DNA of 64,000 nucleotides from Streptomyces naganishii JCM 4654 (GCF_014650575.1 NZ_BMVF01000007.1:391091-455090), one strand, 5' to 3'; counted from the stretch's first letter, positions 19,152 through 27,102 are shown. Numbers and translations are program-made. The notes: generated from the letters alone by a model not told the origin.

Positions 19152-20221
19152 CTTCGGTACTGGGCCGGAACGGCCCGGGCCGCGATGGACTCGAAACGCC
19201 GGTCGAAGAGCGTGTCGACCTTGAACCGCTTCACGAAGCCGCCCTCGGCGAGCAGGTCGGCGGTCTCCTGCTCCCACTTGACCGCCTCGTCCCAGCGGGG
19301 CGGGAACAGGGGCTTGTTGGCGAGGCGGGTGATCGCCTCGGCCTGCGCGAGGCTCAGGTTCTGCGTCTTGACGTAGAACTCCCGGTTCCAGACGTCCGGG
19401 TGTTCCCACTGCCACACCAGGCCCTGGGCCCACTGCGGGATGTACGCGGCGACCGCGGCGGCCTTGGCCCGGTCGGCGAGCACGGAGACCGGCGCCCACA
19501 GCAGGTTGAGCAGGTCGACGACGTCGGTGGGGATGGTGTGGGCGCCCTTCGGGCCGTACTGCTTGAGATACGCCGGGGCCTGGCTGTTGCCGAGCGGGGC
19601 CACGTCGACCTGGCCGGACTGCAGCGCGGTGAGGAACTGGTTGCTGGTCAGCGGCACCAACTCGACCTGGTCGTAGGTCAGTCCCGCCTCCTTCAGCGCG
19701 CGCAGCAGCACGACGCCCTGGGCCTGCCCCTGCGAGAACGCGAGCTTCCTGCCCTTGAAGCCGGCCACCGTGCGGATGTCGCTGCCGGGCCGGGTGGCGA
19801 AGAGGTAGTTCGGCCTGCGCGTCAGGTTGATCGCGACGATCTTGGCGTCGTACCCCTGGTAGTGCGCCTGGATCGGCGGGATGCCCGCGTTGTTGGCGAG
19901 GTCCAGGGACCTGGCGCGGAAGGCGTTGATGACATCGGGGCCGGCGCCGACGTTCAGCCAGTTCGACACGGTGAACGGCAGCTTCGGCAGTCCCGCGAGC
20001 CTGAACTGCAGTTGCTGCACGTTCTGGTAGGACGCGATCTTCAGGCTCGTGCCGGCCGGGACCTTCCCGGCGAGCGGCGCGGACAGGTCGGCGGCGGACG
20101 ACTTGGACGCGGCGGCGCTCGATCCGGCGCAGCCGCCGAGCCCCGCCGTCGCGGCGGCCACCCCGAGCAGCGAGGTGAGGAAAAGACGCCGGTCGTAACC
20201 GGACGTGGGCGCGGACGACAT
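19148..20221 (-). CDS. ABC transporter substrate-binding lipoprotein (SsuA-like)
   Basis: This 357-residue extracytoplasmic receptor is for sulfonates or related anions. The signal region has twin arginines (YDRRLFLTSLLG) and a lipobox AGLGGC, suggesting Tat export and lipidation at Cys about 32. The mature part is a NMT1/THI5-like periplasmic-binding fold (KIASYQNVQQLQFRLAGLPK, LDLANNAGIPPIQA). ATG 20221 was chosen because GGGAG lies about seven bases upstream; an ATG seven codons earlier lacks a site. It is the first structural gene of the sulfur operon, behind a 186-nt leader with a cysteine leader peptide. Confidence 0.9.
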   Translation of the reverse strand: MSSAPTSGYDRRLFLTSLLGVAAATAGLGGCAGSSAAASKSSAADLSAPLAGKVPAGTSLKIASYQNVQQLQFRLAGLPKLPFTVSNWLNVGAGPDVINAFRARSLDLANNAGIPPIQAHYQGYDAKIVAINLTRRPNYLFATRPGSDIRTVAGFKGRKLAFSQGQAQGVVLLRALKEAGLTYDQVELVPLTSNQFLTALQSGQVDVAPLGNSQAPAYLKQYGPKGAHTIPTDVVDLLNLLWAPVSVLADRAKAAAVAAYIPQWAQGLVWQWEHPDVWNREFYVKTQNLSLAQAEAITRLANKPLFPPRWDEAVKWEQETADLLAEGGFVKRFKVDTLFDRRFESIAARAVPAQYRR

Positions 20222-20319
20222 GGGAGTACTCCCTGGGTTCACAAAGCGGTCACAAAAGAGGAAGGCGTACGGAATTCCGCACCCGGCGCGGGCGACGATC
20301 GAGAAATGGAATTCACGCA

Positions 20320-20354
20320 GAAAAAGACAGAACCGGAGGTCGAAGGCGCTCCGG
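20320..20354 (-). terminator. Candidate attenuator terminator in the leader of the sulfur operon
   Basis: CCGGAG (20354-20349) pairs with CTCCGG (20338-20333) around a 10-base loop, and TTCTGTCTTTTT follows on the minus strand. An overlapping alternative stem GCGC...GCGC (20360-20347) would exclude it. It begins 14 bases after the leader-peptide stop. T runs are unusual in this genome, which supports a real terminator. Confidence 0.6.
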
Positions 20355-20368
20355 GGCGCGTCAACGTG

Positions 20369-20407
20369 TCAGCAACAAAGGGTGCGACAGCTCGTGAGCG
20401 GGCTCAT
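20369..20407 (-). CDS. Cysteine-rich leader peptide of the sulfur operon (12 aa)
   Basis: The minus-strand ORF encodes MSPLTSCRTLCC then TGA. Three of twelve residues are cysteine, two of them at the very end. The ATG lies seven bases after a -10-like GAATAT, which itself is 18 bases from a perfect TTGACA, so the transcript should begin at or next to the A of ATG: a leaderless ORF. An attenuator-like hairpin begins 14 bases past the stop, and the sulfonate-type transporter follows. By analogy with poly-cysteine leader ORFs described in mycobacteria, scarcity of Cys-tRNA would stall the ribosome and switch on the operon. The role is inferred; the sequence features are seen. Confidence 0.7.
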   Translation of the reverse strand: MSPLTSCRTLCC

Positions 20408-20414
20408 GGACACG

Positions 20415-20444
20415 ATATTCCCGGCCCCGCACAACCCCTGTCAA
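20415..20444 (-). promoter_or_regulatory. Promoter of the sulfur operon
   Basis: A perfect TTGACA (20444-20439) and GAATAT (20420-20415) are 18 bases apart. Predicted start is 20407 or 20408, at the leader-peptide ATG. Confidence 0.65.
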
Positions 20445-20461
20445 CATTCGAAGTTTCTGAA

Positions 20462-21670
20462 TTAATTAACTTCGTGTGAAACGGCCAGCGGATCCCGGTA
20501 CAGCGCGTCCAGCGCCACCGCACCGCCCGCCACGGCGAGCACCGAGTCCCCGAAACCGGTCGGCACCACGTCCGCCGCGCGCGGCGCCCCCACCTCGTCC
20601 CGCAGCGCCGCCAGACAGTCCTCCCGGCGCATCACACCGACCTCGGTGACGATCACCGTCTCGGGGTTGAGCACGTCCAGCAGCAGCCCCACCGCACGGC
20701 CGGTCATCCGGGACCGCTCCACCAGCAGCCGTACCGCCCTCGGGTCCCCGTCCGCCGCGGCGGCCACCAGCCGCATCGGATCGCCCCCGTCGGCGATCCC
20801 CGCCTCACGCCCCCGCCGGCACAGCGTCCGCTCGCTCAACTCCGCCTGGAGGCAGCCGGTGCGCCCGCATTCGCACGGCTCGGTGCCGCCCCTGAGCGGC
20901 AGATGCGCGATCGCGCCCGCCTGGGACCGCGGTCCGTGGTGCACCTCGTCGTTGGTGGCGAAGGCCGCGTCGACCACATTGCCGGCGAACAGGTGCAGCA
21001 CGCTGCGGCTGCCCCGCGCCCGCCCGAACAGGCGCTCGGCGTTGACCAGCGCCCGCGCGTGACCGTCCACCCGCACGGGCAGCCCGGCGCGCGCGCCGAG
21101 CACGTCCCGCACCGGCACGTCCCGCCAGCCGAGCAGCGGATGCCGTACGACCGTCCCCGAGTCCCGGTCCACCCAGCCGCCGGCCGCGAACCCGATCCCG
21201 AGCACACCGCGGCCCGCCGCCCGCGCCCCGGCCACCAGCGCACCGATCCCGTCGGCGGCCCCGGCCAGCACCCGCGCGGGCTCCACCCCGCCGGTGTGCT
21301 CCAGTTTCCGTCCGGCCACCACCCGGCCGCGCAGGTCCAGCAGCGCCACCGTGGTGTACGGCACCGCTACGTGCACCCCGCCCACCAGGAGCCGCCCGTC
21401 GTCCACGTCGACCGGTACGTGCGGCCGGCCCGCCCTGCTGGAGCGCCGGGGCGCGTCCGACTCCCGTATCAGGCCGAGTCCGGCGAGCCGGGCGCAGTGG
21501 TCCGTCACGGAGGCCGGGGACAGCCCGGTGAGACGGGCGAGGGTGCTGCGCGCCACCGGCCCGTGCTCCAGCACCGAGCGCAGCACGAGACTGGAACTGG
21601 TCCGGCGCCGGTCACGGTCGGCGGCGCGAGGAACGGCGGACGTCAACGTGGCTGCCGCGGTACGGGACAT
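20462..21670 (-). CDS. ROK-family transcriptional regulator
   Basis: This 402-residue regulator has an N-terminal winged helix (VLRSVLEHGPVARSTLARLT then GLSPASVTDHCARLAGLGLI) and a ROK kinase-like domain with the zinc motif CECGRTGCLQ and GAIAHLPL. Known ROK regulators respond to sugars or sugar phosphates. Here it lies directly upstream of, and on the same strand as, the sulfur transporter operon, which suggests it may control that operon. The last codons are unusually AT-rich (...HEVN, TAA). ATG 21670 follows CAGGGAG. Its own leader carries a second cysteine-type leader peptide. Confidence 0.9.
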   Translation of the reverse strand: MSRTAAATLTSAVPRAADRDRRRTSSSLVLRSVLEHGPVARSTLARLTGLSPASVTDHCARLAGLGLIRESDAPRRSSRAGRPHVPVDVDDGRLLVGGVHVAVPYTTVALLDLRGRVVAGRKLEHTGGVEPARVLAGAADGIGALVAGARAAGRGVLGIGFAAGGWVDRDSGTVVRHPLLGWRDVPVRDVLGARAGLPVRVDGHARALVNAERLFGRARGSRSVLHLFAGNVVDAAFATNDEVHHGPRSQAGAIAHLPLRGGTEPCECGRTGCLQAELSERTLCRRGREAGIADGGDPMRLVAAAADGDPRAVRLLVERSRMTGRAVGLLLDVLNPETVIVTEVGVMRREDCLAALRDEVGAPRAADVVPTGFGDSVLAVAGGAVALDALYRDPLAVSHEVN

Positions 21671-21709
21671 GGGGAACTCCCTGGGGGAACGGGTCCGACA
21701 CTGCGCTGA

Positions 21710-21749
21710 CCGCGGGTGCGCGCGTGCCGGAGCCCGCCGCTACCCGCGG
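21710..21749 (-). promoter_or_regulatory. Alternative hairpins over the end of the ROK leader peptide
   Basis: On the minus strand ACCCGCGG/CCGCGGGT arms (21710-21717 with 21742-21749) form a perfect 8-bp stem across the leader-peptide stop. A shorter CCGCCG...CGGCGG stem uses overlapping bases. A ribosome on the leader ORF would change which one forms. Confidence 0.45.
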
Positions 21750-21826
21750 CGGCGACAGGTGGCCGTGCCCTGGCGTCGCAGGTCGACGTAGCGACGCGAC
21801 GAGAAGTACCGGGACTGGGCGACCAT
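21740..21826 (-). CDS. Putative leader peptide upstream of the ROK regulator (28 aa)
   Basis: The ORF encodes a 28-residue peptide whose centre reads RRYVDLRRQGTATCRRRG. This resembles the short Streptomyces leader peptides with a (H/Y)VDLxRxxxxxCR core that precede sulfur and cysteine genes, as I remember them. ATG 21826 lies seven bases after TAGCTT, a -10-like hexamer, so it also looks leaderless. Only one cysteine codon is present, followed by a run of CGC arginine codons and the stop. The ROK start lies 69 bases beyond the stop. Regulation by cysteine is inferred from the family and the neighbourhood. Confidence 0.65.
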   Translation of the reverse strand: MVAQSRYFSSRRYVDLRRQGTATCRRRG

Positions 21827-22137
21827 GCGCCCGAAGCTAGCAAAAGCGCCCACCGCTGCCCAGACGGCGACCGACCGGCGAGACGGCGGCCGCGGCGGCG
21901 GGCCCCGGCCGCCCGGCCGTTTGGTGGGAACCCACAGTCGCCGCGCACCGGCCGGCGTGGCGGAAACCGCCCGACCTCAGTGACCGGCATCACGTCCGCA
22001 GGGGTGTACGCCCCCCGGTTTGTGCGAAGTTGACCAAGCGTCCGTTCCACCCTTTGTCGAGCGCTGACGGTGATCGGCGCGAGCGGACTGGGATAGCGTC
22101 ACGATGTCCCGAACTGCCCTCACCCCGCGGAGTCCCC

Positions 22138-22734
22138 ATGAGCACCGCTGCCGCCGCCCCCGCCCGCACCGGGCAGGTCCTCGCCGACCTGCTGCCGTCC
22201 GCCAGGATCTCCGACCGGGCCATGGACATCGCACTCGTGGCCGGCGGCGCCGCGCTCACCGGGCTCGCCGCCCAGATCTCCGTGCCCGTGCCCGGCTCGC
22301 CGGTGCCGGTGACCGGCCAGACCTTCGCCGCCCTCCTCGTCGGCGCCTCGCTCGGCGCCGGCCGCGGCTTCCTCGCCCTCGCGCTGTACGCGCTCGCCGG
22401 CACCGCGGGCGTGCCGTGGTTCGCCGGCGGCGCCTCCGGCGCGGGCGCCCCCTCCTTCGGCTACGTCCTCGGCATGCTGCTCGCCTCCGCCCTCGTGGGA
22501 GCGCTGGCCCGCCGCGGCGCCGACCGGAGCGTGTGGCGCACGGCGGCCACCATGGTGCTCGGCGAGGCCGTCATCTACGCGGTCGGCGTGCCCTACCTCG
22601 CCCTGGCCACCGGCATGTCCGCCTCCGCCGCCATCGCGGCCGGCCTCACCCCCTTCCTGATCGGCGACGCCCTGAAGGCCGCCCTCGCGATGGGCGCGCT
22701 GCCCACCGCCTGGAAGCTCGCGGGCCGGCGCTGA
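22138..22734 (+). CDS. bioY: Biotin transporter substrate-binding component BioY
   Basis: This 198-residue membrane protein is the S component of an energy-coupling-factor biotin transporter, with about six helices. The family signature is present in VPVPGSPVPVTGQTFAALLV, followed by LGAGRGFLALALYALAGTAG and VPWFAGG. No EcfA/EcfT genes are adjacent, so it may work alone or share a module. ATG 22138 was chosen over an upstream in-frame ATG at 22030 because BioY proteins start close to the first helix and the upstream part looks non-coding. A strong terminator follows. Confidence 0.92.
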   Translation: MSTAAAAPARTGQVLADLLPSARISDRAMDIALVAGGAALTGLAAQISVPVPGSPVPVTGQTFAALLVGASLGAGRGFLALALYALAGTAGVPWFAGGASGAGAPSFGYVLGMLLASALVGALARRGADRSVWRTAATMVLGEAVIYAVGVPYLALATGMSASAAIAAGLTPFLIGDALKAALAMGALPTAWKLAGRR

Positions 22735-22755
22735 CGCGGCTTCTGAGAGACGGTC

Positions 22756-22792
22756 AGGGCGGCCGGGGTGACGAGATCACCCCGGCCGCCCT
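22756..22792. terminator. Bidirectional terminator between bioY and the LPKTG protein
   Basis: A perfect 16-bp stem (22756-22771 with 22777-22792) and a 5-base loop lie between convergent genes. Confidence 0.85.
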
Positions 22793-22879
22793 TGCGCATG
22801 CCAGGCCTGGCGGCGTGCGGCGTGCGCGGCCTGCGGCCTGGCGGCGCGTGGCCCGGCGGCCTGGCGGCCCGGCGGCCGG

Positions 22880-23611
22880 TCAGGTCCGCCGCGGGCGCGG
22901 GCGCCGGCCGGACCACCACAGGCCCGCCGCCCCGGCGGTCACCAGTGCCGCGCCGGCCGCACCCAGCGGCAGCAGGTCACGGGCCGCGCCCGTCTTCGGC
23001 AACTGGTCGCCGCCCGGCGCCACCGGCTTGTTGTCGGTGCCCAGCAGCAGCGGCGTGGCCGGGGCGTTGGGCGAGGGATTCACCGTCCCGAACGGCACCG
23101 GCCCCTGCTGCCAGTAGGTCTTCCTCCCGTCGGCGGTCTGCACCGGCAGGCAGATCCTCCCCTCCTTGCCGAGGTCGTACGACGCCTCGACCACGTACGA
23201 CCGCGACTTCCCGGCGGCCAGCGGGCCGATCCCGCAGCTGAACCCGCTGTTCGAGCCGGCCGGCAGATCCTTCTGCGCAATCGCCGAGCAGCCCGCCACA
23301 TTCGTGATCCTCAGTCCGTCGAAACCAACGACCAGAAGTTTGAGGTCACCGCTGTCCTTGGTCCCTTCGTTGCGCACGGTGGCATTGATCACCGTATTCT
23401 TCGAACTGTTGTCGACCGAGATCTTCTTCGGCAGCAGCGTGGTCACCTTCACACCCGCGGGCGCCTTGTCGACGGTCTTTCCCCCTTGTCCGCTCATCGG
23501 CTGCTGATCGTTCGCGACGGCGGTTCCGGAAAGGATCAGCACCGCCGAGAAAGCTGCGGTGACCAGCGATCCCGTGACGGCCGCCCGTGTGGACACACGA
23601 CGAGAACTCAT
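22880..23611 (-). CDS. LPXTG-anchored surface protein
   Basis: This 243-residue protein has a Sec signal peptide (residues 1-33, ending SGTAVA), an extracellular domain of about 150 residues with two cysteines (VAGCSAI, GFSCGIG) and a C-terminal sorting signal. The signal is LPKTG, a hydrophobic helix (LPLGAAGAALVTAGAAGLWW) and an Arg-rich tail. A sortase should attach it to the cell wall. The domain (TVINATVRNEGTKDSGD) resembles an Ig-like adhesion or CARDB fold. ATG 23611 follows AAGGGGGAC. It is divergent from the Ser/Thr kinase. Base composition at its 5' half is somewhat lower in G+C than neighbours. Confidence 0.85.
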   Translation of the reverse strand: MSSRRVSTRAAVTGSLVTAAFSAVLILSGTAVANDQQPMSGQGGKTVDKAPAGVKVTTLLPKKISVDNSSKNTVINATVRNEGTKDSGDLKLLVVGFDGLRITNVAGCSAIAQKDLPAGSNSGFSCGIGPLAAGKSRSYVVEASYDLGKEGRICLPVQTADGRKTYWQQGPVPFGTVNPSPNAPATPLLLGTDNKPVAPGGDQLPKTGAARDLLPLGAAGAALVTAGAAGLWWSGRRPRPRRT

Positions 23612-23772
23612 GTTCGTCCCCCTTTACTGCGCCTGAATTCGCAGTACTCGAAGAGGTACCACAAGATTTCTCCGCACTATGCTGGGACGGCCTCAAGTGT
23701 GACCATCGTGTGGCAATGCGCATGGACCGGAGGCAGTCGTTGAGGGGGTGCGGCGAATTGCCGGGGAATTCG

Positions 23773-25422
23773 ATGAGCGACGGTGTTCCGGGGCTGCTCG
23801 TGGCAGGACGGTACCGGTTGGCCGAGAGTATCGGCCAGGGGGGAATGGGGCGGGTGTGGCGAGCCGCCGACGAAATGCTCCACCGGCAGGTCGCGGTGAA
23901 GGAGATGCGCATCGACGGCGTGGACGCGGAGGACAGCCGCACCCGCCGTGAACGCACACTGCGCGAGGCCAGGGCCACCGCCCGGATCGACCACCCGGGC
24001 GTGGTGCGCGTCTACGACGTGGTCGACGAGGGCGAACGGCTTTGGATCGTCATGGAGTTGGTGCCCGCCCGCTCACTGGAACGACTGCTGCTGGACGAGG
24101 GCCCCCTCGGCCCCGGGGAGACCGCCCGCATCGGCCTCGGCCTGGTGTCGGCGCTGCGCCAGGTGCACGCCGGGGGCGTACTGCACCGGGACATCAAGCC
24201 CGGCAACATCCTCGTCGAGGGCGGCGGCGGGCGGGTCGTCCTCACCGACTTCGGCATCGCCGCGATCCAGGACGCCAAGGCGCTCACCATGGTCGGCATG
24301 CTCGTCGGCTCCCCCGACTACATGGCTCCCGAACGCGTCTCCGGCCGCCCGCAGGGCCCGCCGTCCGACGTGTGGTCCCTCGGCGCGACCCTGTGCGCGG
24401 CGCTGGTCGGCCGCTCCCCGTTCTCCCGCGACACCACTCTGGCGACCCTGCACGCGGTGCTGTACGAGGAACCCCGGCTCCCGCCCGCGGCCGGGCCGTT
24501 GAGCGAGACCCTGGCCGCCCTGCTGGTCAAGGACCCGGAGGCCCGCCCGGGCCTGGACGCCCTGGAGTCCGCCCTGCGCCCGGTGGCATACCCGTCCCGC
24601 ACACCGACGCGGGCGGTGCCGGGACCCACGCGGGTTTCCCACGGGCCCGGGGACACCGGCCCGGCGCCCACGCCCACGGCGGGACCGGAACCGGGGCAGG
24701 GACCGGCACCGGAACAGGGGCAGGGACCGGCGCCGTCACGGGCACCGGGACCGGAGCGGGCCCCGGCCGGGGCGGCCCGCCGGGGACACCGGCTCCCCTG
24801 GCTCCGCGTGGCCGCAGGCGTGCTGGTCGCGGGGGCGGTACTGGGCGCCGTACTGGCCCTGCTGCCCGACGGCACGGCCAAGCGGCACGACGCGTCGGCG
24901 GCCGCCCCCGGCTCATCCGCCTCCGTGTCGCCCTCCGGGGCCTCCTCCGCTTCCCCTTCCTCAGCGCCCACCGTCGAGGGCACGTCCAGGCCGCCGGGCG
25001 TTCCGCCGGGCGCGCACCGGGAGGCGGGAGGGTTCGCGTGGGAGACGCCGAGGGGATGGCGCAGGGACGTGAAGACGGGGGCGGAGGTGCACTACACCTC
25101 GCCGGACGGCGGGCAGGAGCTGGCCGCCAAGTCCTCGCTGGCCCGCGGCGACCTCATGGAGACCTGGCGCACCTCGGAGCAGAACGCCCACCAGGGACAG
25201 GACTACCGCAAGATCCGCCTGGAACGCACGACGTTCCACGGCCGCCCGGCGGTGGTGTGGGAGTACACGTTCACGCTCGGGGGCGCCGACTGGCACGCGA
25301 GGCTGCTGGGCTTCGACGCGGACGGCAAGTCGTACCAGATCGACACCTGGTACCGTCCGGAAGAGGAACCGCAGGCGCTGACGGCGTACGAGACGGCCCG
25401 GGACAGTTTCACGATCCTGTGA
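23773..25422 (+). CDS. Membrane Ser/Thr protein kinase (Hanks type, PknB-like)
   Basis: This is a 549-residue kinase. The catalytic domain (about residues 12-265) has the glycine loop IGQGGMGRVW, the lysine in VAVKEM, the catalytic loop LHRDIKPGNIL, DFGIA and SPDYMAPE. A Pro/Gly/Gln-rich linker leads to one membrane helix (LRVAAGVLVAGAVLGAVLAL, about residue 350), then a Ser/Ala linker and an extracellular domain of about 140 residues that is not PASTA-like. ATG 23773 has GGGGAA upstream; ATG 23716 would add 19 residues. It phosphorylates unknown targets in response to an outside signal. Confidence 0.9.
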   Translation: MSDGVPGLLVAGRYRLAESIGQGGMGRVWRAADEMLHRQVAVKEMRIDGVDAEDSRTRRERTLREARATARIDHPGVVRVYDVVDEGERLWIVMELVPARSLERLLLDEGPLGPGETARIGLGLVSALRQVHAGGVLHRDIKPGNILVEGGGGRVVLTDFGIAAIQDAKALTMVGMLVGSPDYMAPERVSGRPQGPPSDVWSLGATLCAALVGRSPFSRDTTLATLHAVLYEEPRLPPAAGPLSETLAALLVKDPEARPGLDALESALRPVAYPSRTPTRAVPGPTRVSHGPGDTGPAPTPTAGPEPGQGPAPEQGQGPAPSRAPGPERAPAGAARRGHRLPWLRVAAGVLVAGAVLGAVLALLPDGTAKRHDASAAAPGSSASVSPSGASSASPSSAPTVEGTSRPPGVPPGAHREAGGFAWETPRGWRRDVKTGAEVHYTSPDGGQELAAKSSLARGDLMETWRTSEQNAHQGQDYRKIRLERTTFHGRPAVVWEYTFTLGGADWHARLLGFDADGKSYQIDTWYRPEEEPQALTAYETARDSFTIL

Positions 25423-25431
25423 GAAAGCGGA

Positions 25432-25470
25432 AGGGAGGGAGCCGGCCGTTCACAGGCCGACTCCCTCCCT
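25432..25470. terminator. Terminator between the kinase and the amino-acid permease
   Basis: A long G/A-rich arm (25432-25447) pairs with 25455-25470 with a small internal mismatch, between convergent genes. Confidence 0.7.
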
Positions 25471-25490
25471 GCGGATCACCGCTGCCGGCG

Positions 25491-26972
25491 TCAGCCGGCC
25501 GCGGGCACCTTCTCGGTCTCGTCGTCCGAAGCCGCCTGGACCGGGGCGCGGCCGCCGCCCCGGACCTTCTGCTTGATCACGGCGACGGCGAGCACCACCG
25601 CCGCGACCAGCAGCGACAGCAGGACGGTCTCGCGGCCGTCGTGCTCGGTGTCGGTGAGCATGTAGCCGAGGACGAAGACGATCAGCGCGGCCGTCGCCCA
25701 GGTCAGGTACGGGTACAGCCACATCTTCACGACCAGCTTCTCCGGCGCCTCGCGCTGGATGATCCTGCGCATGCGCAGCTGCGAGAAGCAGATCACCAGC
25801 CAGACGAACAGGGCGACCGCACCGGAGGAGTTGACGAGGAAGAGGAAGACGGAGTTCGGGAACTTGTAGTTGAAGAACACCGCGAGGAAGCCGAACGCGA
25901 CCGACACGAGGATGGCGGTGCGCGGCACTCCGCGCTCGGTGGTCCGGGCGAAGCCCTTCGGGGCGTCACCGCGCGCACCGAGCGAGAAGGCCATGCGGGA
26001 GGCGGTGTAGAGGCCGGAGTTGAGGCAGGACAGCACCGAGGTCAGCACGATGAAGTTCATGATCTCACCGGCGTGCGCGATGCCGAGGGAGTCCAGGGCG
26101 GCGACGTAGGAGCCCTTGTCGGTGATCGACTTGTCGTTCCAGGGGATCAGGGAGACGACGACGAGGATCGAGCCGAGGTAGAAGACGGCGATGCGCCAGA
26201 TGATGCTGTTGGTCGCCTTGGTGACCGCGCGCTGCGGGTCCTCGGACTCGCCCGCGGCGAGGGTGGCGATCTCGCTGCCCATGAAGGAGAAGACGACGAG
26301 CAGCACACCGGTGAGGATGGAGCCCGGGCCGTGCGGCAGGAAGCCGCCGTGGCCGGTGAGGTTGCCGAAGGACGCCTGGTCGGCGTGGACGCCGGGCAGC
26401 ACGCCGAAGACGGCGAGCAGGCCGACGATGATGAACGCGGCGATCGCGACGACCTTGATCCCGGCGAACCAGAACTCGAACTCGCCGTAGGAGCCGACGG
26501 AGACCAGGTTGGTGGCGGTCAGCACCAGCATGACGATGAGGGCCCAGCCCCACTGGGGTACGGCGGGCACCCACCCGGAGAGGATCTTGGCGCCGGCGGT
26601 GGACTCCACGGCCAGCACGACGACCCAGAAGAACCAGTAGAGCCAGCCGATGGAGAAGCCGGCCCAGCGGCCGAGCGCGCGGTCGGCGTGCGCGGAGAAG
26701 GAGCCGGAGGTGGGGTTGGCGGCGGACATCTCGCCCAGCATCCGCATCACGAGGACGACGAGCGTGCCGACGAGGGCGTATGAGAGCAGGATGCCGGGTC
26801 CGGCGGTGGCGATGCCGGAGCTGGAGCCGACGAAGAGGCCCGCGCCGATGACGCCGCCGATGGCGATCATCGTCAGGTGCCGGTTCTTGAGGCCGGCCTG
26901 GAGTCCGGAGCCGTGGGCGGGGGGAGAGGCGGGGCCGCTTCCAGCCTTCGGCGGGTTCGGCTGCGAGGTCAT
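25491..26972 (-). CDS. Amino-acid permease, APC superfamily (GabP-like)
   Basis: This 493-residue, 12-helix permease has GLKNRHLTMIAIGGVIGAGL near residue 27 and LVMRMLGEMSAANPTSGSFS. It is close in sequence to the permease at 13726-15123 but has a longer, Pro/Gly-rich N-terminus and a charged C-terminal tail (DDETEKVPAAG). The substrate is not assignable. ATG 26972 has GGAACTCC-like upstream sequence with a weak site. The leader carries a repeated CTTGAGGTT motif that may be an operator. Confidence 0.9.
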   Translation of the reverse strand: MTSQPNPPKAGSGPASPPAHGSGLQAGLKNRHLTMIAIGGVIGAGLFVGSSSGIATAGPGILLSYALVGTLVVLVMRMLGEMSAANPTSGSFSAHADRALGRWAGFSIGWLYWFFWVVVLAVESTAGAKILSGWVPAVPQWGWALIVMLVLTATNLVSVGSYGEFEFWFAGIKVVAIAAFIIVGLLAVFGVLPGVHADQASFGNLTGHGGFLPHGPGSILTGVLLVVFSFMGSEIATLAAGESEDPQRAVTKATNSIIWRIAVFYLGSILVVVSLIPWNDKSITDKGSYVAALDSLGIAHAGEIMNFIVLTSVLSCLNSGLYTASRMAFSLGARGDAPKGFARTTERGVPRTAILVSVAFGFLAVFFNYKFPNSVFLFLVNSSGAVALFVWLVICFSQLRMRRIIQREAPEKLVVKMWLYPYLTWATAALIVFVLGYMLTDTEHDGRETVLLSLLVAAVVLAVAVIKQKVRGGGRAPVQAASDDETEKVPAAG

Positions 26973-27082
26973 GGACGGAGTTCCTTTGCGCCGGGTGAGC
27001 GGTTACTCGTACGAGCGGTGTACGAGCCGGTCCAGTGAATCCGAGGCCACGGGATTCGTGAACCTTCGAAACCTAATTGTTA

Positions 27083-27102
27083 CTTGAGGTTCTCTTGAGG
27101 TT
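27083..27102. promoter_or_regulatory. Paired CTTGAGGTT motif upstream of the permease
   Basis: CTTGAGGTT occurs at 27083-27091 and again at 27094-27102, an 11-bp period (one helical turn), in an AT-rich patch between permease and rpiB. It could bind a regulator of either gene. Confidence 0.35.

Larger units (their letters stand above)
21671..22137. other. Intergenic region between ROK gene and bioY
   Basis: This 467-bp stretch holds the ROK leader with its 28-residue leader peptide (21740-21826). The rest, 21840-22137, shows no convincing gene. A bioY promoter must lie here; TTGACC near 22030 and TAGCGT near 22096 are possible elements but are not correctly spaced with each other. Confidence 0.5.

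Noticed and set aside
20222..20414. A metabolite riboswitch (SAM or similar) in the sulfur operon leader
   Set aside because: I could not build the multi-stem core of a known SAM-type class; the cysteine leader ORF with hairpin explains the leader better.
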